Shown: positions 36,745 through 48,110, counted from the stretch's first letter. The stretch: 64,000 nucleotides of DNA from Alentia gelatinosa (GCA_950022655.1 OX465581.1:27127300-27191299), one strand, 5' to 3'. Made by a program: numbers and translations. Notes: generated by a model from the letters alone, not told the origin.

Positions 36745-37620
36745 GTATTGAGAATAAAGCTGGTAGGTAGTCCAGACAGTGTTGACACCCAATTAATTGT
36801 TTGGAATGCCACTCCTTACATTTGAACCGTCCCCTATCTACTGACCACCACCCATCTCCACCACCCAAAAAAAAGAAAAGAGTATATAAGCAGTCAGCCA
36901 TGCACACATCGTCACTCTTCAGAGGGCGGTCTAGTGCATATTCGTCAGAAAGCTGTACTGTGATTGGTTCCGATGAATACGCACTAGACAGTGGTGGAGG
37001 GCGAAACAGGGAACATGACCTAATTCAGGATTGATGACTGCTACCATCATATCTTACTACTTATGGATTATCTCTATCCACAAGTTAAGGAGACATTGGA
37101 TAAATTTTGAAAGGAGTAGCAGGAGGACGGATAGACTGTGGGTACAGCTGATACCAAAATGAAGTTTATCACATGAATTCCACAGAACTGTGGTATGCGG
37201 ATTCAAATCTGTGGCCTCAATGTCGTGGTATACGGGAAAAACGTCCCTTTGTGCTATAGAGTAAAGAAACAGTCCATAATGTTATACTCTTTGATATGGC
37301 AACTACTGGGTTTAATTTATTAGAACAGATGGATATTAACTGCAACAAACGATGGTGTTGCGGACAGGTGGCTTTAAACCACTCGAGATTGACGTTGTCA
37401 ACGTCCAGTGGTTTACGGCCGCCTGTCCACAAAACCATCGATTATTGTCTATGTAACTGTGCACTTGGTTACTTAGAATATATGTTATGATACATATCTA
37501 TGTATGGTTATTTGTCTTCTTCAAAAATAATAGAAGATATTCCACATTATCTTCTCGTGTCACTGTGTTAAGCTAGTCTATAAAATTTGGGGTTATCTAC
37601 TATACATGGCATATGTTAGC
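36745..37620 (+). repeat. LTR-like dispersed repeat, copy C3, interrupted
   Basis: The start (GGTAGGTAGTCCAGACAGTG), GAACCGTCCCCTATCT, GAGTATATAAGCAGTCAG (TATA box near 36880), GATTGATGACTGCTACCA, CACAAGTTAAGGAGACATTGG and the 3' block (GTGTCACTGTGTTAAGCTAG) follow the same order as C1. A stem of 18 bp, GTCTAGTGCATATTCGTC (36929-36946) with its inverse at 36972-36989, lies just after the TATA box and is not seen in C1. About 260 bp (37192-37450), including foldback E, interrupts the repeat where C1 and C2 are continuous. Confidence 0.6.
37349..37442. mobile_element. Palindromic foldback E
   Basis: A near-perfect 94-bp palindrome with arms of about 46 bp: ACGATGGTGTTGCGGACAGG on the left and its inverse CCTGTCCACAAAACCATCG on the right, centred on GACGTTGTCAACGTC (37391-37405). 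It lies within the insertion that interrupts C3. One arm also occurs at 28101-28134 next to C2, so the sequence is mobile or was copied together with the repeat. Confidence 0.7.
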
Positions 37621-38142
37621 CCTGAAATTGAACAAACTATTATTATATCTATAGGTGAACAATTTATAGTTATATACTTGGCAGTCTTATTATAAGTTAC
37701 ATAGCAAGGCTGACATATTTCTACCACGTGACTTTTAGCTACGATACGCACTCTCTGGGGGTATTTTACATTGAGCAATAACGTAAAGCAGTTTGAATAT
37801 CTTATATATGTTAAATCAATCAATATCAAAAGGATGACTAGGCGAGATCCGCGACGGTAGACAGATTAGAAATCAAATGAACTTAAGGGCAACTCTTGTA
37901 GGGATTGGTGTGTCACACCATATTTCTCGTCTCAGGAAATGTAACACTGCCCAAATACTCTTGGTGTACGTCCGAGTAGAATATCTTCCAGAGTTCTGAA
38001 ACCAATGAAACATATAGTAGTAATGCAGGAACGTCAGAACATTTTGAAAGTGGGGGAGGGGGGGGAGCGAACTGAGATTGCTGACTTTTTTCTTGGTATG
38101 AAGTGAGACTTTGACATAGACCTGTTCAATTGAATTTACCAT
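37621..38142. other. No feature recognised
   Basis: AT-rich sequence with a short G run near 38054. The frames here have no domain. Confidence 0.3.
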
Positions 38143-38345
38143 AAATTTGAGAAAAATCAGAGAAAAATCAGGTCGTTACCTTCATTACACGCAAAAAAGT
38201 CAGACTTTGACATTTTTCCTCAGTGAAAAGTCAGGGCTTAGCCATCATTGCAAGGTAAAAATTCAGACTTTGACACTTTTTCACGGTGGAAAGTCAGGGC
38301 TTAGCCATCATTGTATGCTAAACGGTCAGACTTTGATAGGTATGA
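38143..38345. repeat. 63-bp tandem repeat
   Basis: CAGACTTTGA recurs at 38201, 38264 and 38327, giving a 63-bp period. Each unit also contains AAAGTCAGGGCTTAGCCATC. A weaker relative lies just upstream (GAGACTTTGACAT near 38105). The last partial unit abuts, and probably interrupts, the LINE RT frame that follows. Confidence 0.85.
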
Positions 38346-39375
38346 TATGAGTAACTTTAGATTACCATCCACTATTCCTATTTGTTTTAGGGTTTCGATA
38401 AGACGCTGATGACATACAGAATCAAAGGCCTTACGAAGGTCTATAAAGGCACAACATACTGTTTGCTTTGTTTCTAAGCTAGTCGTAATTAAGTTTAAGA
38501 GTCTGAAGATAGCGTGGCCCGTCGACCTGTTAGGCATGAAGCCATACTGATGTTGATGTATATGCGCGTGAGTCAATATAAATTTCATTAACTGCTTGTG
38601 TATCAGTTTCTCCAAAAATTTTGATAAAGTCAGTAACAAGCTAATTGGTCGCCAATTACTTTTTAGTGATAAATCTCCATTTTTAGGCGTTATAGTTGCC
38701 AGCTTAAAAGTACATGGAAAAATTCCAGAACCAATCATGCGGTTAAACATTTCTGTGATTATTCGTGGGTTCTGTAACATAATTCTCTTAAGCACACTTA
38801 GCTTAAGGTAGGGCGTTCCAGTAGCCTTATCATTATCTAAACACTTGACAATCTTAATGACTTCATCGTTATTCGTGGCTTTCCATACAAGACATTCAGT
38901 TGTATCATATAGATTGTCAGGGACAATATAAGTATTTGCTAGCATATTAAAATGCCGTCTCGCTAGGTTTTCTCCAACATTACTGAAATATAAATTCATC
39001 TCAGCTGGAGTAATTTGAGTTGGTACTGCTATTTTCCGATTTTTTTGTATCCGGGCACCAGATTCCATCTATAATTCGCCAAAATTATGTTAGATTATTT
39101 CTGTTATTTTTTTAGCTGAGCTTGTACAAGTTCAGCCTTGTGTTTATTTATTTTCACTCTTATAACTTTCCTTAATTTATTCATATCTCGCAGTTCATAT
39201 CTCGTTAAATCACGTATCTGTAAATTTTTTAATTAATGTGCTCTTTTTTTATAAGATCAATTATATATTTTGGTAATTGTAAACCTTCTTCGGTTTTTAG
39301 TACATATTTTCGTACCGGGCAATACTTGTTCTTACGCTTGATTGAGTTAAATTTGAAGGTGCTGCCTTTATTTTG
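38320..39375 (-). pseudogene. LINE fragment: linker and N-terminal half of RT
   Basis: The minus-strand frame 39068-38301 (255 codons) carries the RT fingers and first catalytic motif: ASN-type WRPISLLLTLSKFLEKL, HQYGFMPNRSTGHAIF and CAFIDLRKAFDSVCHQRL with the catalytic Asp of motif A intact. It ends at GIVDGNLKLLISYL, where the 63-bp tandem repeat begins, so the YADD palm half is absent. Upstream, frames containing KYIIDLIKKEHIN and RYELRDMNKLRKVIRVKINK (39370-39110) look like the endonuclease-RT linker but are broken by stops and frameshifts. On its 5' side it meets a 14-C run at 39376. Clade CR1/Jockey-like by motif style (inference). Confidence 0.85.
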
Positions 39376-39389
39376 CCCCCCCCCCCCCC
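39376..39389. repeat. Poly-C tract
   Basis: A run of 14 C residues followed by further C blocks to 39404, at the edge of the LINE fragment. Confidence 0.95.
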
Positions 39390-39404
39390 TCCCCCCGCCC
39401 CAAA

Positions 39405-41970
39405 GCCCTGGCATATTATCGCTCAAACAACCTGTTCAAATCTTCTGTTACCACGATTGGAGAGCAAATGCCGTGACGATGTTCACGTTGCCAATGGCAG
39501 CGGCTGAAGGGCCTGTCACTAGTAACATCAAATTCGCATTTCTGCTATCAGAAAACACTTTGACTTGGTTCTGGACTGTTCTTGCTGTATATATTAGTAA
39601 AATTCTAACTAGACGTCTGAAATCAATGAAATATCCTGTACATAACGATCAGTATTGAAGCAACAAAGCATCGCCCGGGAGTGTAGGACGAAAGCATATG
39701 TATTGGAGCCTACTCGATATGGGCGGAGGTGGCTTCCCGGCAAATGTCACAGTTACTCTATAAGGATTGACAAAATTACTTCACTCGGTCAAGGCCACTA
39801 GCGGTAATTGTTTTGGTCCATACCTCGTAACTTTGCCTTATTTTCAACGGCAACCGGCTTCGGACTGTCCACAAAAAACACCTTTTAAGGGCATTTTCTG
39901 GACCCCCCCCCCCCCCCCCCCCAAACCCGGTCGCACTTTGTCACACATTTCGAACCACATCCCCCAAACCATTATGTCATACTTTCTGGAACACCCCCTC
40001 CTCATTATCTTCTTTATATAAGATAGCACAACAGAGTAGTAATTACATCTTTGACAAACCTACTGTAATACACAATTAATTTAGAGGGAGATATTACATT
40101 AGACGAAACTCCTGATTTCCTAGATCACTGAAAAGCTATTGATACTTTACCATACTTTACCGTAGTAATTGTCATTTTAGACCAACCAGTCATATGCAGT
40201 GCTGAAATTTTGAACAAGCATAAACCTAGTCTACTCTAATCTGGTGCGTTACTATCAAAATCAACTTCTTCCTCATTGTAATTCTCCACATCTTCCACCT
40301 GCAGCATTTTCTATCTCACAGAGAAGCCTGAAGATAATCCTTTAGCTGTTAATCTTCAAAACTTGCCTGCCCCCCTCCCTGCGAAACAAAACCTGGCTTC
40401 GCCCCTTTCACAACTGTGGGAATGTTAAAAACCTAATACCATAGCATGTTAAATCCGAATTAAGGAATATTTAGGACTCTCCAATAGAAATTATCTCACA
40501 TGTTGGCAAGAGATGGAAATAGAAATTCGTGTTTTTTTTTATATCGCCACTCTTCTGAGTATTGACAGTCCAAAGGTTGCGCGATATTGGATATTACATG
40601 AAGATTAGGGGATTCGGTTCAGATTAAAAGTACAGTAAATTAACTGGGAACAATTTTGCGGCATATCTGCTACTGCTTAAAGATCGCTAGGGCACTGTAT
40701 GTTCATGGGACTTGCATGTATAGACGAAAATAACATGTTAACAGAGATTTAAAACTGCATTATATGTTATCCTCAGTGACAATTTTTTTGTATTAGTGGT
40801 AAAATCTTCACTCTTTAGCACAGTCCCTGCGCCTTACATCTTGTCCTGCTTGTGTTTCTGCAACCTGTCTTTTTTGGGGCAAAATCTGTCCCATGCGCCA
40901 TGTTTTACAAATATCCTAAATTATGAGCGTTTTTGCGAGTATTTGTGTTTTACTTGTAAAAAGAGATGCACATGTTTATATGGTAAATGATTAACACTCA
41001 TTTGTGTTATTTGTGATGGAAAATCAGGAATTTCAGTATTTCACAACTCATAATATAGGCATTGTTTGAGTTCCATAACTTTTGAGAGAGTTACCCTTTT
41101 TGGATCCGAATTGTAGTTCCTCTATGTGACATCATAGGATTAAAGCAGAGATTAGTAAGCACAAGCGCCACGAAAGATTTAGCAGGAGGGTGTAAAATCT
41201 GAGGAGTCTCTCTCTCAGAACATGTGAATAATTCAGATACACATATAGCTTATTTCGATGCCCACACTATGCACACTGAATAAAACACCATTGCACCTGT
41301 GGAAAAATATCCCTGTTTGAGAAAACAACAGAGTACAATGCAAGACAAAATATTCAATTTGAGAAAATTGTGGCCTTTTATCAATAAAATTATATGGTTG
41401 TCAAACAGATGATACCCCTTCGAAGTACTGTATGTTGATTTCCGATATGTTATGACCACAAAACAAGGTAGAAAGAGATTGTAAATAGCCCTGAGTAATT
41501 TTTTTCATACAGTAACATATCCGATACTCTGATACCACTACTGTAAAGCTTTTGGAAAGATATAAAATCCGTCCTCTTCTTCATGGATGTGCATATCATC
41601 CGTCATTTGTGATCTTTCGATGGATACGTGATCCTAGATACATAGTACCAGAAACTAGAACTGTTAAGAGATAAATTAGAAAGATTAGAAATCAGAAGAT
41701 TCAAAATAGCTCGACCTAACGTCGAATGGATTTATGAGACATGCAGTCAGAACTTCAATGTATCCGAAAAAAGAAACCTTTGCTATTAAACACCGTTATC
41801 CTTTTTACTGAACTCAAACATATAGAGGCTTTTCCTTACAATTATTGATATTGGTAGATTATAACACGCAAGAAATGTCTATAGTAACCAAAGTCTGGTT
41901 GTTCTTTCTAATATGTTCGTGGTGTGATAGAAAATTGTCTGTTAATAATGTTGTGCTGTCATGTAATACT
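39405..41970. other. No gene recognised; poly-C at 39903-39922
   Basis: AT-rich sequence with a 20-C run at 39903-39922. The open frames 39236-39658 and 39767-40021 cross poly-C tracts and show no domain. No transposon ends were recognised before the TTAA at 41971. Confidence 0.3.
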
Positions 41971-41980
41971 TTAACCCTTT

Positions 41981-42109
41981 AACGGCAGGAGGATGCCTTA
42001 AGGCATTACCGCTGAACGGCAGGAGGATGCCTTAAGGCATTACCGCTGAACGGCAGGAAGATGCCTTAAGGCATTACCGCTGAACGGCAGGAGGATGCCT
42101 TAAGGCATC
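41981..42109. repeat. 34-bp tandem array next to the left terminus
   Basis: AACGGCAGGAGGATGCCTTA starts at 41981, 42015, 42049 and 42083; the unit ends GGCATTACCGCTG. Each unit repeats the inner part of the terminal inverted repeat (AACGGCAG) and holds the perfect palindrome ATGCCTTAAGGCAT. The four units are almost identical (one G-to-A change), so the array is young. It ends in a T-rich tract (42110-42130). Confidence 0.95.
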
Positions 42110-42621
42110 TTTTTTTTTCTTTTTTTTTCAAATTCCTTTTTTTGATAGATTTAAGCACGGAAGAGTTAAGAAAACTTCTATATATAAATAAAACAGTTGA
42201 AAATCAATATATTTGTGTGTTTTGAGTCTATTTAGTGACATGGAGATCGTTATTTACTAGTATAACACGCAGAAAAATATAACAAAGCCCAGATCTACTC
42301 GCGCCTATGGACGAGTGGAGCGCCGGTCAGACTATTCCAGATACAGTGAAACGACGAACGAGTTTATATATATTTAAAAGCATACGATTTGGTTGTCTTG
42401 CTCGCACAAGTACCGTATAGTCATATACTATCTAATTTGCGAGTTTTTAGGCAGTCTTACCCTTTCGTTTTCACTAATTTGCGAATTCTCCGCCGATGTT
42501 TACATTTTCTTCGACTACCACAACAAACACATTATCGGAGAGTTACACTTCCGGTCGCCCTAGTTTTACGTTCCCGCCCCTACCAGAGCAAGCCTCATAC
42601 ATGTAAAGACACCAAAGCTCC

Positions 42622-43050
42622 TATCTAATCTACGATATCAGTCTGCAACAAGATATACTGCACGATCTATGTATCATCAAGATTCTCCACATGTACATTT
42701 TGTGAAAATATATCGACCAGAAATGGTTATAATTGATCATTAGGTCAGAGACAAAGCCTCCACGTCCGATCACGTCGAGTGCCAGACAGACACTGATTCA
42801 ATGTATATCATCAGCCTGAAACATATTTTGGTTTTGTATCTAATCCACGTTATCAATCTGAAACAAAGTAAACCTGAACGATCTATGTATCATCAAGATT
42901 CTCTACATGTATATTTTGTGAAAATATATTGATCAGAAATGGTCAAATTGATTATTAGATCGGAGACAAAGCCCCCAGGTCCGACCACGTCGAGTGCCAG
43001 CTAGACACTGAATCTATGAATACCTTGTCGACTATTTCAATCTGAAACAA
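42622..43050. repeat. 215-bp tandem duplication
   Basis: Two units beginning TATCTAATC at 42622 and 42837 share CGATCTATGTATCATCAAGA, GTGAAAATATAT and CACGTCGAGTGCCAG, with scattered differences. Confidence 0.85.
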
Positions 43051-43399
43051 AAATCATTCCTGCCTGTGTAATATATATATATAGCGTTGATTCAGTCTCA
43101 GATCAACCTCAGAACTGTAGAAATTGATCATATACCTGGTTGAATCTGAAATAAAACATGCCTATCTGTGTATAGCCAACACTAATCTATGTACATATTG
43201 TGAATACGATGACGACTGCTGCACCTGGAAATGTATCAAGCCTTGTCAACCTGTGTATATATATATTGAACAATATTGCTGAATAATTGATCTGAAAAAA
43301 AATACAACACATTATTGAAATATATTTTAAATCTTACTTCACCTACCTTGTCTTCTTTTCTGCCTTTCAGAAGTATTCGTCTGTAGATATAGTCAATCA

Positions 43400-44600
43400 T
43401 TGTCCAGCAATCGATTTAAAAGTTAACTCCTCCTGGAGATGTCAATGCTGAATAGGCACAAGTCGAATTTTCCAAATTCAATATATCAGCCTGGACATTA
43501 AATCTATATGTAGATGATCCTTAGAGTGTGGGAGATAACCACATATAGCCTTGTAATGATAAAACTCCATTAGAATCCTTAGGCGAATCAATTTGAAAAG
43601 ACCACTGTAATTCTGTTGTCGCTTGTCCATAGTATAATCAATGGCGAAATAAGCCAATATAGTCACTGCTCGAATCTAATTTTCAAAAATCAATATCTAA
43701 GTCCCACCATGTCCGAATTGCACATTATATATATCAAAAGAAAGCTGAGAAACTCTAATTTACGAATATTAATGTCTCCAGTCATATATTTGAAGTTATA
43801 TCCTCATAATAAATGATTTTCGAAATCCTGTCTTGCCCAGAGCCCGACTTCCCTACCAAACCAATAGTAAATCTGTAGCTATATGACCATTTCCGTTAAT
43901 TCATTTCTAAATCATCCGCTGGTTCAAAATGAATCATATTTCATATAAACAAACCTAAGACAGTGTAGTTTACCCTGATATAAGTCCCCGTTCATAGATT
44001 CAAGGTTAAAAGCCTCAAAGAAATCATTTTGAAAGAGATGTCGTAGAACCCAGCTATGGCGAAATAAGCCAATTTATTGCCAGAGTACTTTTAATTTTCT
44101 AAATTCGATAACTAAATCCCACATTGTTCGAAATACACAAATTATATATCAGGAGAAAGCTAAGGACCCGTAGTTTACGAATATTAATGTCTCCAGTAAT
44201 AAAATTTAAGTTAAATTCTCGTAATAAAAGATTTTCTAAATCGTATCTCGACCAGCGCCTGAATCCCCTACCAAGCCTTTAGTAAAGCTTTTAATCTTCT
44301 AAATTCGATAACTAAGTCCCAACTCGTTCGAAATACACAAATTATATATCAGGAGAAAGCTGAGAATCTGTAGTTTACGAATACTAATGTCTCCAGACGT
44401 ATATTTAAATGAAGATCCTTATAAAAATGATTTTCTGAATCTTGTCTGGCCCAGATCCGCACTCCCCTACCCAACCTATAGTAAAGTATAGAGAGTGCGT
44501 ATGGCGCATCTTAATATTTCGATTACTTGGTCTCAAATAAACCAAAATGGATAATATTATAGCATTATGGAGCTGAGAGTGTGTAGTTTACCATAGAATA
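43400..44600. repeat. Degenerate satellite units, first block
   Basis: GGCGAAATAAGCCAAT recurs at about 43643 and 44058 (about 415 bp apart). Sub-units with TTACGAATATTAATGTCTCC recur near 43760, 44175 and 44380. The unit near 44510 (GCATCTTAATATTTCGATTA, CTTGGTCTC) matches the second satellite block at 45890, so both blocks are one family split by the minisatellite. Confidence 0.75.
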
Positions 44601-44623
44601 TACGAAAATTCATTTATCGGTGA

Positions 44624-45652
44624 GGGAAATTGAGGGAGTGGTGAGGGACAGTGAGGGACTGGTGAGGGACTGGTGAGGGACAGTGAGGGAGTGGTGAGGG
44701 ACTGGTGAGGGAAATTGAGGGACTGGTGAGGGAGTGGTGAGGGACAGTGAGGGATTGGTGAGGGATTGGTGAGGGACAGTGAGGGAAATTGAGGGACTGG
44801 TGAGGGAGTGGTGAGGGAAAGTGAGGGATTGGTGAGGGACTGGTGAGGGACAGTGAGGGACTGGGGAGGGACAGTGAGGGAAATTGAGGGATTTGTGAGG
44901 GACAGGTGAGGGACTGGTTAGGGACAGTGAGGGAGTGGTGAGGGACAGTGAGGGAGTGGTGAGGGACAGTGAGGGACTGGTGAGGGACAGGTGAGGGAAA
45001 TTGAGGGAGTGGTGAGGGAGTGGTGAGGGACAGTGAGGGATTGGTGAGGGACAGTGAGGGAGTGGTGAGGGACTGGTGAGGGAAATTGAGGGACTGGTGA
45101 GGGAGTGGTGAGGGACAGTGAGGGATTGGTGAGGGATTGGTGAGGGACAGTGAGGGAAATTGAGGGACTGGTGAGGGAGTGGTGAGGGAAAGTGAGGGAT
45201 TGGTGAGGGACTGGTGAGGGACAGTGAGGGACTGGGGAGGGACAGTGAGGAAAATTGAGGGACTGGTGAGGGACTGGTTAGGGACAGTGAGGGAGTGGTG
45301 AGGGACAGTGAGGGAGTGGTGAGGGACAGTGAGGGACTGGTGAGGGACAGGTGAGGGAAATTGAGGGAGTGGTGAGGGAGTGGTGAGGGAGTGGTGAGGG
45401 ACAGTGAGGGATCAGTCAGGGACTGGTGAGGGACAGTGAGGGAGTGGTGAGGGACTGGTGAGGGACAGTGAGGGACTGGTGAGGGAAATTGAGGGACTGG
45501 TGAGGGAGTGGTGAGGGACAGTGATGGATTGGTGAGGGACAGTGAGGGACTGGTGAGGGACAGTGAGGGAAATTGAGGGACTGGTGAGGGACAGGTGAGG
45601 GACTGGTGACGGACAGTGAGGGAGTGGAGAGGGACAGTGAGGGACTGAACCA
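44624..45652. repeat. GTGAGGGA minisatellite with higher-order structure
   Basis: About 1 kb of 10- and 11-bp units (TGAGGGACTGG, TGAGGGACAG, TGAGGGAAAT). Rare variants CTGGGGAGGG (44861 and 45232) and CTGGTTAGGG (44914 and 45274) recur 360-371 bp apart, showing a higher-order duplication. The plus strand is purine-rich with very few C. Because the unit has no stop codon in any frame on the complement, a 356-codon frame appears on minus; it is not a gene. Confidence 0.95.
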
Positions 45653-46680
45653 GCAAGCCGATTGCGTGATATTCGGCCAAGGTTAAATTTGATATATTAA
45701 ATCTAAACTCGTCAAACCTGGAAAATATTTACATAGAAAGGTAGCTTAGAGTATGTAGAATATGAATATACATATGATTAATCATGAATCTAAAGTTTAA
45801 ACCCGGTGTGAGCTGATTTCTAATGACAGCTTGACCACAGTATAACGATGGCGTATCAAGCTAGGCCAGAACTGAACGTGCGTAATGCGCATCTTAATTT
45901 ATTAATATCTTGGTCTCTGCTCGTCAGAATTTGCTAAAATACATACTGGAATAAACCTTGAAGTCTATAGAATGTGAAAATACACTTCCCTGTGGGTAAT
46001 TCTAATGTTTAAACCCTATCTGAGCTGATTTTGTGATCATCGTATGAAATTCGACTGAACCAGCAAGCCGACTGCGTAATGCCCAAGGTTAAATTTGAAT
46101 TATTAAATCTGAACTCGTCAAACCTGGACATTATTTACATAGAAAGGTATCTTAGAGTGTGTAGATTATGAATATACGTATGATTAATCATGAATCTAAA
46201 GTTTAAACCCGGTGCGAGATGATTTCTAATGACAGCTCGACCACCCTAGCTACACAGTATAAGCAATGGCGTAGCTAGCTAGGCCAGAATTCAACGTGCG
46301 TAACTCGCATCTTAATATTTTAATATCTTGGTCTCTTCTCGTCAGAATTTGCTAAAATACATACTGGAATAAACCTTGAAGTCTATAGAATGTGAAAATA
46401 CACTTCACTGTGGTTAATTCTAAAGTTTAAACCCTATCTGAGCTGATTTTGTGATCATTGTCTAAGATTCGACTGAACCAGCAAGCCGACTGCGTAATAC
46501 CCAAGTTTAAATTTGAAATATTAAATCTGAACTCGTCAAACCTGGACATTATTTACATAGAACGGTAGCTTAGAGTGTGTAGAATATCAATATATATATG
46601 ATTTATCATGAATCTAAAGTTTAAACCCGGTGCGAGCTGATTTCGTATTATAACTTGACAACCCTACTGTTCGAGCAGTG
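45643..46680. repeat. About 415-bp satellite, second block
   Basis: GACTGAACCAGCAAGCCG occurs at about 45643, 46053 and 46471, giving periods of 410 and 418 bp (two and a half units). Units share AACTCGTCAAACCTGG, TTACATAGAAAGGTA and ATGAATCTAAAGTTTAAACC. Confidence 0.92.
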
Positions 46681-47700
46681 ACACGGATTCCCATAGACTC
46701 AACCTTATAATCTAGACAGGACTCTATAGAGGCTTTGCCGATATTAGTTACAAAGCGTTAGGTTAATTCCACCGTGTCAAGTCTGACACCTTCGTATAGC
46801 TGCTGATCAGATGAACATAATGCTGGTCTCAGTTTACACTGTTGACGCCATAGGATGATATAAATGGCAATTCTGTGGGTTGTCGCATCGACTTGTAGCA
46901 GACAGCTTAGCAGACATGGCACTGTCACTGGACTTGACACCTATACTCCCAGCCTCAGATCCGAAGTTATGACAATATTAACCACACTTTCGATGGTTTT
47001 TCGGCCATAATATTTATATCCTTTTGTAGGCACAAGCCTTATAATGAATGTGCTGGGTTCCATTTCTGTTGTTAATCCGCTATTTGACGAGGGGAAATGA
47101 TTTTACACAGCGTCCATTGCGTAGATGAATCAGCTTAGCTATCCATATCGACACTGCGCCTCTCGCCCCCACCAACGGTTTTGCTATGGTGCACGAGTTC
47201 AAACTTTCGATATAGCTTAGATCACCTTAGGAGTTGTTTTATTTCGTAATACTTTAGAATCGTGTAGGTAGGGATCATATTTGAATATAGATGGGGGTTT
47301 CAACGACTTAAACGTCCATATATAATGATGCGAACGAATCTGCTAGAGTAATATGTACAGGCTGAGATCGGCGGACGCCATGGACGGTTATTTTTTCATC
47401 GACGCCTATTTTAAGCCAACTTCGATTCACGTTTTCCAATATAATACGATTGTTTATATTGATAAAATACATACAGATACAAAGCTGCAGGTCTCCTCTT
47501 TATAGTAATGGTCATTGTTTATTCATAAATCATCAATTTGTGGAGAAAATGGCGAAATTCTACCACTACCACCTTCAAAATACAGACGTCCGACGCATCA
47601 CGGCAAAACACGCCTGCCATTCACGCGTTCACTATGTAACGTCTTCCTGCCATTAGTATAGGCGAACGCCGCTGGTGGTGCTGCCGCTGCTTTCCCGCCC
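46681..47700. other. Right part of the piggyBac-like element, no gene
   Basis: No transposase, domain or repeat is recognised. GC content rises towards the right terminus. Confidence 0.35.
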
Positions 47701-47927
47701 ATGTGAGGGGTGCGGCCGTTAAAGGGTTAAATGTTGTTGTAATTAAATAGTATACAATACTTTTTAACTACTTTCGGTAACATATCAGTGGGCTAGTGGA
47801 GCCACACCTGCCTTGTGAATACCTGTGAATAAAAGGTACCGCACAACTCTTTATCATTGGCAATCTACATGTTGAGTAACTTATTGGTCACTTTTATGTT
47901 GAGTGGTGCAAGCAAGAACGACTTTAA

Positions 47928-48110
47928 GGCCTGGCGTCCACCTACTACGATAGAAATTTAGACTTCCCGATATGGCTCTGATACAAAAGGTCATAATCGG
48001 AGACATATCGGGAAGTTTCAAAATCGTAGACAAATGTCTAGACGACCCGCTACACCACGCATCGTAAGGGGTTGACTGGTGAAATAAGGTGATCGTGGTC
48101 CCGATATACC
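47928..48110. mobile_element. Harbinger-like MITE, copy 3 (truncated)
   Basis: Starts TAA-GGCCTGGCGTCCACCTACTA and matches the reverse complement of the right side of copy 1 through CCGATATGGC, CATATCGGGAAG and ATCGTAGACAAATGTCTAGA. After about 48050 the match fades and no second end is identified, so one terminus is lost or badly mutated. Confidence 0.7.

Larger units (their letters stand above)
41975..47726. mobile_element. 5.75-kb piggyBac-like non-autonomous element filled with tandem repeats
   Basis: The left end is TTAA (41971-41974) followed by CCCTTTAACGGCAG. The right end is GGCCGTTAAAGGG followed by TTAA (47727-47730). The 12-bp inverted termini CCCTTTAACGGC flanked by TTAA on both sides are the hallmark of piggyBac superfamily insertions (TTAA target duplication, CCC/GGG ends). 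No transposase frame is present: the only long frame (44610-45680, minus) is a translated minisatellite. The interior is made of a 34-bp palindromic array, degenerate 205/415-bp satellite units and a 1-kb minisatellite. It would need a transposase from elsewhere. The alternative is that two short end-like motifs bracket satellite DNA by chance; an intact flanking match plus the TTAA pair makes this less likely. Confidence 0.65.

Noticed and set aside
36485..36907. 140-codon minus-strand frame
   Set aside because: It runs into LTR-like repeat C3 and shows no RT, gag or other domain.
41981..42109. Possible CRISPR array because of 34-bp direct repeats
   Set aside because: The units follow each other without spacers, and the context is a eukaryotic transposon end.
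44610..45680. 356-codon minus-strand frame rich in Ser-Leu-Thr-Pro
   Set aside because: It is a translation of the GTGAGGGA minisatellite. Units of 10 and 11 bp shift frame repeatedly and contain no stop in any frame, so an open frame is expected by default.
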